From a virus: a stretch of DNA of 60,482 bases. Location: IMG/VR virus record IMGVR_UViG_3300042401_001867, positions 1-60,482 of that record; one strand, 5' to 3'. The stretch's first letter is position 1; each line of letters begins with the position of its first letter. Shown here piece after piece: positions 56,109-60,482 of the stretch. Below the pieces are notes generated by a model that was given only the letters and a program-made list of their open reading frames with translations, made no database searches and was not told the origin of the DNA. Made by a program: the position numbers and the translations under genes.

Positions 56109-56309
56109 TTACTCAAGACCTAATAGGAAGCCAAAAAACCCACACGTTATGCCTGCCACTATAAATCCGGCGGGTAGAAATATCATTGCCGAACCAACAC
56201 TGGTAAACAGTATAAATGAAACCATGAACAAATTGGCGAATGTAGGCCGTTTAAATAAAGATTTGATTCTCGGTGATAAACTTTTGACTCTTGGTGGTGT
56301 TTTTGACAT
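56109..56309 (-). CDS. 66-aa membrane protein with two hydrophobic segments
   Basis: Start at ATG 56309 (MSKTPPRVKSLSPRIK); the longer frame overlaps the terminase gene and is rejected. A basic N terminus is followed by FMVSFILFTSVGSAMIFL and FIVAGITCGFFGFLLG, a small two-span hairpin like some class II holins. It lies just before portal. Role unknown; holin-like is possible by shape only. Confidence 0.5.
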   Translation of the reverse strand: MSKTPPRVKSLSPRIKSLFKRPTFANLFMVSFILFTSVGSAMIFLPAGFIVAGITCGFFGFLLGLE

Positions 56310-56362
56310 ATCACCTACAGTAGCGCATTTCGTGCTTAACTGTATTGAGAGGCGAATAAAAT

Positions 56363-57670
56363 ATGACAACAAATTGGAATCAGGTACTCGAGTTCCTTCA
56401 ACCGAAGATGCCTCCGTTTTGCCCAGAGGAACCGTCAATAAATCAGAAAGTTTTTCTGCGCACCAATTCTATTGAGGCATTGTTCGGTGGAGCGGCCGGT
56501 GGTGGCAAGTCTTCCGCCCTTCTGATGTCCGCCTTGCAGTACGTTGACGTACCAAATTACTCTGCAATTCTTTTCCGTCGCACGTTTGCCGACCTTTCGC
56601 TTCCTGGAGCGCTTATGGACCGTTTTAAGTCGTGGGCGGCTCTTTATGACGATATTCATTGGAACAACAACAGTTTTCAAGCGACATTCCCTTCTGGGGC
56701 AAGAGTCTCATTCGGCTACCTAAACAACACTGGTGACTACCTTCGTTATAAGGGTTCAGAGTTTCAGTTCATAGGCATGGACGAGGTCACCGAAATTAGG
56801 GAATCAGACTATAGATACATGTTCTCCCGTCTCCGCCGACCCGCGTCTGGGCCCCTTGCGTCCGTCCCCCTTCGAATGAGGGCGGCCTCAAACCCTGCCC
56901 CCAATTGGGTTAGACAGCGCTTCATCATTGAAGGAAAAACCGAAGGTCGGATTTTTGTTCCCTCCAAGCTGACAGACAACCCTGGAATTGACGCTGTTTC
57001 GTACCGCCAAGCCCTACAGGCCCTTGACCCCATTGAACGACGCAGACTGGAAGAAGGAGACTGGTGGAGCACTACTCTGGGTACCCTTTTCGACAGAACC
57101 TCTATGGTCATCATGGATACGGACGAAATACCCCAAATAACATCATCGGCTAGAGCGGTAAGGTTTTGGGACCTTGCAGCGACCGAGCCAAACCATTCCA
57201 ACCCTAATCCTGACTGGACCGTTGGAACCCTTATGTTATTTGACCAAGGAATCGCCTATATTTTAGACGTGAAGAAGGCACGGGTCAGGGGCGAGAAGGT
57301 GGAAGAACTCATCTCCAGAACAGCCTACGAGGATGGCAAAGGGGTCCCAATCAGGATGGAGCAGGAACCAGGCTCATCTGGCAAGGCGCTAATGGACCAA
57401 TATGCCAGATATGTTCTCCCAGGCTACGATTTTGCGGCAATTCGCTCAACTGGTGACAAGGTGACGAGAGCTAGACCGTTTGCTGCGGCTACCGCAAATG
57501 GCAATGTTCGCGTTGTCCGTGGAACCTGGCTGTCTGATTGGTTGGACGAGTTCTCCTCATTTCCGGAAGCCTGCGACCACGACGACCAGGTTGACTCTGC
57601 TGTTGGAGCTTTTACACATTTAACTGGTTTGGGGTTGCCTCAGCGCGGAAGAGTGTCTATAGTAGTTTGA
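56363..57670 (+). CDS. terminase large subunit
   Basis: 435 aa. ATPase half: Walker A FGGAAGGGKSSALL (about 41-54), Walker B FIGMDE (136-141), coupling region RMRAASNPAP (171-180). Nuclease half: RFWDLAATEP (Asp270) and DHDDQVDSAVGAF near the C terminus supply the acidic metal ligands of an RNase H fold. It cuts concatemers and drives DNA into the prohead. It is divergent from portal, with both starts within about 260 bases of each other, unlike the usual co-directional order. Confidence 0.95.
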   Translation: MTTNWNQVLEFLQPKMPPFCPEEPSINQKVFLRTNSIEALFGGAAGGGKSSALLMSALQYVDVPNYSAILFRRTFADLSLPGALMDRFKSWAALYDDIHWNNNSFQATFPSGARVSFGYLNNTGDYLRYKGSEFQFIGMDEVTEIRESDYRYMFSRLRRPASGPLASVPLRMRAASNPAPNWVRQRFIIEGKTEGRIFVPSKLTDNPGIDAVSYRQALQALDPIERRRLEEGDWWSTTLGTLFDRTSMVIMDTDEIPQITSSARAVRFWDLAATEPNHSNPNPDWTVGTLMLFDQGIAYILDVKKARVRGEKVEELISRTAYEDGKGVPIRMEQEPGSSGKALMDQYARYVLPGYDFAAIRSTGDKVTRARPFAAATANGNVRVVRGTWLSDWLDEFSSFPEACDHDDQVDSAVGAFTHLTGLGLPQRGRVSIVV

Positions 57671-57704
57671 GTAACTATTAACAACCTACATAAGGACTAC
57701 TAAT

Positions 57705-58208
57705 ATGACACCAGAAAGAATTGCTGATATTCGTCAATATATTCTCGACCTTGAGCGAGAACTTGATGACTATATAAAATCACAACCAGACGTAGAAGAT
57801 GCCTGTGGCATTTTGTATGAGATGAACATGATTAAAAGGGACATGTCATCTGTCTACGATTCCCTGTCTGTATCCGTCGGTCAGCTCATCGCTGACGGCA
57901 AAAATGTGCAACTCAAAAACGGTGGAGTTGTCGAGAAAAAAAGCTCCTATGAGCGCCGAGCATGGCAACACAAGGACCTTGCAAGCGTTGTTGCGCAGAA
58001 GCTTGTGAGAATGTCTGTGGACATGGATACTGGTGAAATCATCAAGTCCCCCGAAGAGATTGCAATGCAGGTTCTTGATTACGTTCAACCTTCATACTGG
58101 AGAGTAAAAGAACTTTCAAGCCTTGGAATCAATGTTGATAACTACTGTGAAACTGGTGTTCTGAAAACAAGCATTATCGTCAGAAAGGGCGACGCAAATG
58201 ACAAATAA
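57705..58208 (+). CDS. hypothetical protein upstream of the annealase, 167 aa
   Basis: Starts at ATG 57705 after AAGGAC. Helical N terminus (RIADIRQYILDLERELDDY), a centre with GGVVEKKSSYERRAWQH, and an end YWRVKELSSLGINVDNYC that I recall from actinophage proteins encoded beside recombination genes. Overlaps the annealase gene by 11 bases. Function unknown; recombination accessory by context. Confidence 0.6.
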   Translation: MTPERIADIRQYILDLERELDDYIKSQPDVEDACGILYEMNMIKRDMSSVYDSLSVSVGQLIADGKNVQLKNGGVVEKKSSYERRAWQHKDLASVVAQKLVRMSVDMDTGEIIKSPEEIAMQVLDYVQPSYWRVKELSSLGINVDNYCETGVLKTSIIVRKGDANDK

Positions 58209-58857
58209 TACATATCAAAACCTATCCGAGCCATTTCCATCAGAGATGGAGCGCCGACTCAACAAGGGCGGAGCAAACCTAATTTACATTCCTGTAAGTG
58301 AAGTAATCAACCGAATGAACAAAGTTCTCGGAGTTGAGAACTGGTCTTTCACTGTTAGCAACTGGCAACAGCTCGGAACGTCAATTGTCGCTCATGTCGC
58401 ATTGAAAGTAAACATAGATGGCGAGACGGTTTACCGTGATGGAGTTGGTGGACAAAAAATCAAAATTAACAAGCAGGGCGAGCCAGTCGATATCGGAGAC
58501 GAAGTTAAGGGTGCTGTTTCTGATGCGTTAAAAAAAGCTGCGCAAACATTAGGCGTTGGTTTGTATCTTGCTCGCAGTGAAGAAGCAATCGAAATTGAAC
58601 AAGTAATGGAAAGCGAAGCGGAAGCAGAGGCACGAGTGACACCTGAAGTTTCAAGCAAGTGGGACAATTTTGTTGGTCTCGCAAAAGCCCTCTCTGCAGA
58701 AAACAGAGAAAAGCTCAACGAGTACTGGTCCACATACAGCAACGGTCAGCCGAAGCCAAAGAGAGAGACCGCAACAGAAGACGCCCTTGATAAGTTGATA
58801 GCGGAAGCAACACGTCTTTCCTTCGGTGGAGAATACGTGGTCGCAGATGACAAGTGA
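58198..58857 (+). CDS. Rad52-family single-strand annealing protein
   Basis: 219 aa. The block ANLIYIPVSEVINRMNKVLG-VENWSF corresponds to the Rad52/22 N-terminal region, and GDEVKGAVSDALKKAAQTLG (K-G/A...DALKKA...LGVGLYL) to its second conserved helix. Such proteins anneal complementary single strands in phage recombination and repair. The C-terminal 80 residues are acidic, a possible SSB contact. The next gene, a RecB-like nuclease, overlaps it by 11 bases, making the usual annealase-nuclease pair. Confidence 0.8.
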   Translation: MTNNTYQNLSEPFPSEMERRLNKGGANLIYIPVSEVINRMNKVLGVENWSFTVSNWQQLGTSIVAHVALKVNIDGETVYRDGVGGQKIKINKQGEPVDIGDEVKGAVSDALKKAAQTLGVGLYLARSEEAIEIEQVMESEAEAEARVTPEVSSKWDNFVGLAKALSAENREKLNEYWSTYSNGQPKPKRETATEDALDKLIAEATRLSFGGEYVVADDK

Positions 58858-59653
58858 GCTTAAGGCTCCCGACTATTTGTCGCCATCTTCTATAGGCACA
58901 TTTAAGCAGTGTCCACAGAAATTCAAGTTCAATAAAATTGACCTGATACCAGACCCATCAAACCATTGGGCTGTTTTGGGTAATTTTGTTCATGACATTC
59001 TTGAGGAGATGTACAAACTTCCTGCAGAACTAAGAACAATTGAAAGCTGTCGACCAATAGCAAAACAAATATGGGACGAAAAATGGGAAGACGAAGCGCT
59101 AAAGGTTGTTGATGGTTTTAAGGTGACGTACAAAATACGAAACCTTAGTGACTCCGAGGCGTTAAGCAAGTTCCGTTGGGCTGCTTGGTTTTGTGTTGAG
59201 AATTTGTGGAATTTAGAAGACCCAAAAAGTTTTGAACCAGCAGGGCTTGAGTATGAGCTAAATGGCGAAATCGCCGGAGTAAGACTACGTGGATTTATAG
59301 ACAGGTACAGCCAGACAAGTGGAAAAATGTCGCTCACTGTAAGCGACTACAAAACTGGCAAAACACCAAAGTACGACCTTGACGAGAAGTTTGCTCAGTT
59401 GCTTATATATGCAAAACTACTAATCAACCTCGGTGTTGGGGATGTGGACACGGTCGAACTCCTATATCTCAAGGAGGGAGTAAAACTCAAGAGAGAAGTA
59501 ACTCATTCCGAGATAGTAAAACTTGAACAGATGATTGTGGAAACAAAATCACAAATAGATGAGAAATGCAGGACAGGATACTTCGAAGCAAAAACATCTT
59601 TTTTATGCAATTTCTGTAGCTATAAAACAATATGTCCGGCGTGGAGAGAATAA
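58847..59653 (+). CDS. RecB/Cas4-like PD-(D/E)XK exonuclease
   Basis: 268 aa from ATG 58847 (MTSELKAPDYLS). Motifs in order: SPSSIGTFKQCPQKFKF (first Cys), LGNFVHDILEEMY (motif I His), RLRGFIDRY, SDYKTGKTP (motif III D-x-K) and FAQLLIYAKLL (Q-x3-Y), then FLCNFCSYKTICPAW, three Cys that with the first one can bind an Fe-S cluster as in Cas4/AddB nucleases. It resects double-stranded ends for the annealase. Confidence 0.88.
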   Translation: MTSELKAPDYLSPSSIGTFKQCPQKFKFNKIDLIPDPSNHWAVLGNFVHDILEEMYKLPAELRTIESCRPIAKQIWDEKWEDEALKVVDGFKVTYKIRNLSDSEALSKFRWAAWFCVENLWNLEDPKSFEPAGLEYELNGEIAGVRLRGFIDRYSQTSGKMSLTVSDYKTGKTPKYDLDEKFAQLLIYAKLLINLGVGDVDTVELLYLKEGVKLKREVTHSEIVKLEQMIVETKSQIDEKCRTGYFEAKTSFLCNFCSYKTICPAWRE

Positions 59654-60162
59654 TGCTTTTGAATGATGACGCTTTTGCGCGAATGGTGGCCGAGGAAGTA
59701 AAGAATAAACTTTCACCGTTGCACAAGAAACAACTAATGCTGAAAGAGAACTGGGAAAGATGGAGAGACGCTTTACTGTTTCTTTCCGAGAATCTCCAAG
59801 AGCAAATTGACGAAATAGAGTACGACTCCAATGCTGACGAGGCTAGATACTTGGCTCTCGGCAGGGATGGCAAACGCCTTGTCCAGGAATCAAAAAGTGC
59901 TTACGATTCAAAACTAAAAAAGATAAGTCGTTTCAAGTTTCACGTTGACAAGCGGCTTGACGAAGTTGCTGCCATGATTGATACTGGAGACGAAATCACC
60001 CTAGATGGATGGGAGCAGGTTGATTTCTATAAGAGAGCAATTGCTACTCATCGCTCAATGCTTAGGGATTTTGACCTTGAAGAAACATCTATCGATAGAG
60101 CGCTATGGGCAACACTTGAGGGTAGTTGGGATTTCGACGAAATTGATGTTGATAGTCTCTAG
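59653..60162 (+). CDS. hypothetical helical protein, 169 aa
   Basis: Start at ATG 59653, sharing bases with the nuclease stop (TAATG), so translation is coupled. Mostly helical and charged: FARMVAEEVKNKLSPLHKKQ, LYESKS-like repeats and DEVAAMIDTGDEITLDGWEQ. No family recognised; recombination or replication accessory by context. Confidence 0.6.
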   Translation: MLLNDDAFARMVAEEVKNKLSPLHKKQLMLKENWERWRDALLFLSENLQEQIDEIEYDSNADEARYLALGRDGKRLVQESKSAYDSKLKKISRFKFHVDKRLDEVAAMIDTGDEITLDGWEQVDFYKRAIATHRSMLRDFDLEETSIDRALWATLEGSWDFDEIDVDSL

Positions 60163-60165
60163 TAA

Positions 60166-60482
60166 GTGAAGCCACGAAAGCCGATAAAAAGAGGGGCACC
60201 ACCCAAGCGAGGCGCACCCCCCAAGCGAGGTGGCCCCATAAATAAAAGAAGCAAAAAACAATCCGACCTGTATGAACTAAGACGACCCTTTGTTGAAAAG
60301 ATTCTTAGCGAACGACCATTTTGTCAAGCTTGCAAGATTTTCGCTGAGCATGACAAGAAGGTAACTTTTATTCAAAACAATAGCGTTGATGTTCATGAGT
60401 TGGTTCGCCGTTCGCAGGGTGGCTCAATACTCGAGTCAGACAATGTTCTTGCAGTTTGTAGGCCATGTCACACCAGGATTGG
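60166..60482 (+). CDS. HNH endonuclease-like protein, 5' part (cut by window edge)
   Basis: GTG at 60166, 3 bases after the previous stop, opens a frame to the window end. The basic N terminus has a repeated PPKRGA unit (MKPRKPIKRGAPPKRGAPPK). Then FCQACKIF, VDVHELVRRSQGGS and VCRPCHTRIG give the CxxC-H-x-CxxCH layout of HNH (NinG-like) nucleases. HNH proteins next to an annealase and RecB-like nuclease may act as Holliday-junction or recombination nucleases. The end is missing. Confidence 0.75.
   Translation, partial: MKPRKPIKRGAPPKRGAPPKRGGPINKRSKKQSDLYELRRPFVEKILSERPFCQACKIFAEHDKKVTFIQNNSVDVHELVRRSQGGSILESDNVLAVCRPCHTRI

Overview
The window is a contiguous piece of a large tailed double-stranded DNA phage (Caudoviricetes, HK97-type capsid). 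Hallmarks on view are a large terminase, portal, prohead protease, HK97-fold major capsid protein, a primase-helicase, SSB, an annealase plus a RecB-like nuclease, and a tRNA cluster. The host is probably an actinobacterium: there are two WhiB-family proteins (one cut by the left edge), a ThyX and a cobalamin-dependent class II ribonucleotide reductase. Moderate base composition and a family that I recall from aquatic phages (25098-25706) suggest a freshwater or marine host, but that is inference. Tail genes are absent, so the genome continues beyond the window.

Layout. 1-3.4 kb (+): WhiB remnant, small proteins and an SNF2 helicase. 3.5-12.4 kb (-): many small accessory genes, a DUF932 protein, a MerR-like regulator, two tRNA genes, a PD-(D/E)XK-like protein and a secreted muralytic enzyme. 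12.5-13 kb (+): SSB with a strong terminator. 13-18 kb (-): DUF5872-like protein, ribbon-helix-helix protein, HTH protein (possible small terminase), primase-helicase, WhiB and an H1-like basic protein. 18.1-25.1 kb (+): nrdJ, two HNH endonucleases, thyX, the tRNA cluster and a TauD-like oxygenase. 25.1-27.6 kb (-): ferredoxin, nuclease and 2OG oxygenase. 27.6-56.3 kb (-): virion head genes. 56.4-60.5 kb (+): large terminase, annealase, RecB-like nuclease and a partial HNH gene.

The outstanding feature is the head operon. Between portal and major capsid protein lie two giant reading frames, 3316 aa (43970-53920) and about 2896 aa (33708-42398). The 3316-aa protein starts with an S78-type prohead protease with visible His/Ser residues, followed by a chain of unrelated modules. 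The short motif LSSG (or F/M/P/L-SS-G/A), usually followed by K, R, A or G, occurs 18 times in it and 4 times in the second giant. It is written with different codons each time, so it is conserved as protein and not as a DNA repeat. The major capsid protein carries LSSR at residues 94-97, where the delta domain of an HK97-type capsid protein is expected to be cut off. My reading is that LSSG marks maturation-protease sites and that both giants are polyproteins cut inside the prohead into many packaged proteins. One released piece (residues 1869-2188) would be almost exactly a complete ArdC-like anti-restriction protein (HELMH zinc motif); the piece before it holds two tandem helix-turn-helix units; the second giant carries a HEIAH zincin motif, a GNAT-like acetyltransferase and an ADP-ribosyltransferase-like end. 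This would be a head-packaged, protease-released effector cargo delivered with the DNA. The processing and the delivery are inference; the motif array, module order and capsid coincidence are seen directly.

Other points: several small membrane proteins of 28-56 aa; two odd tRNA-like genes; a set of tRNAs reading A-ending codons; and recurring intergenic motifs that may be phage promoters or operators.
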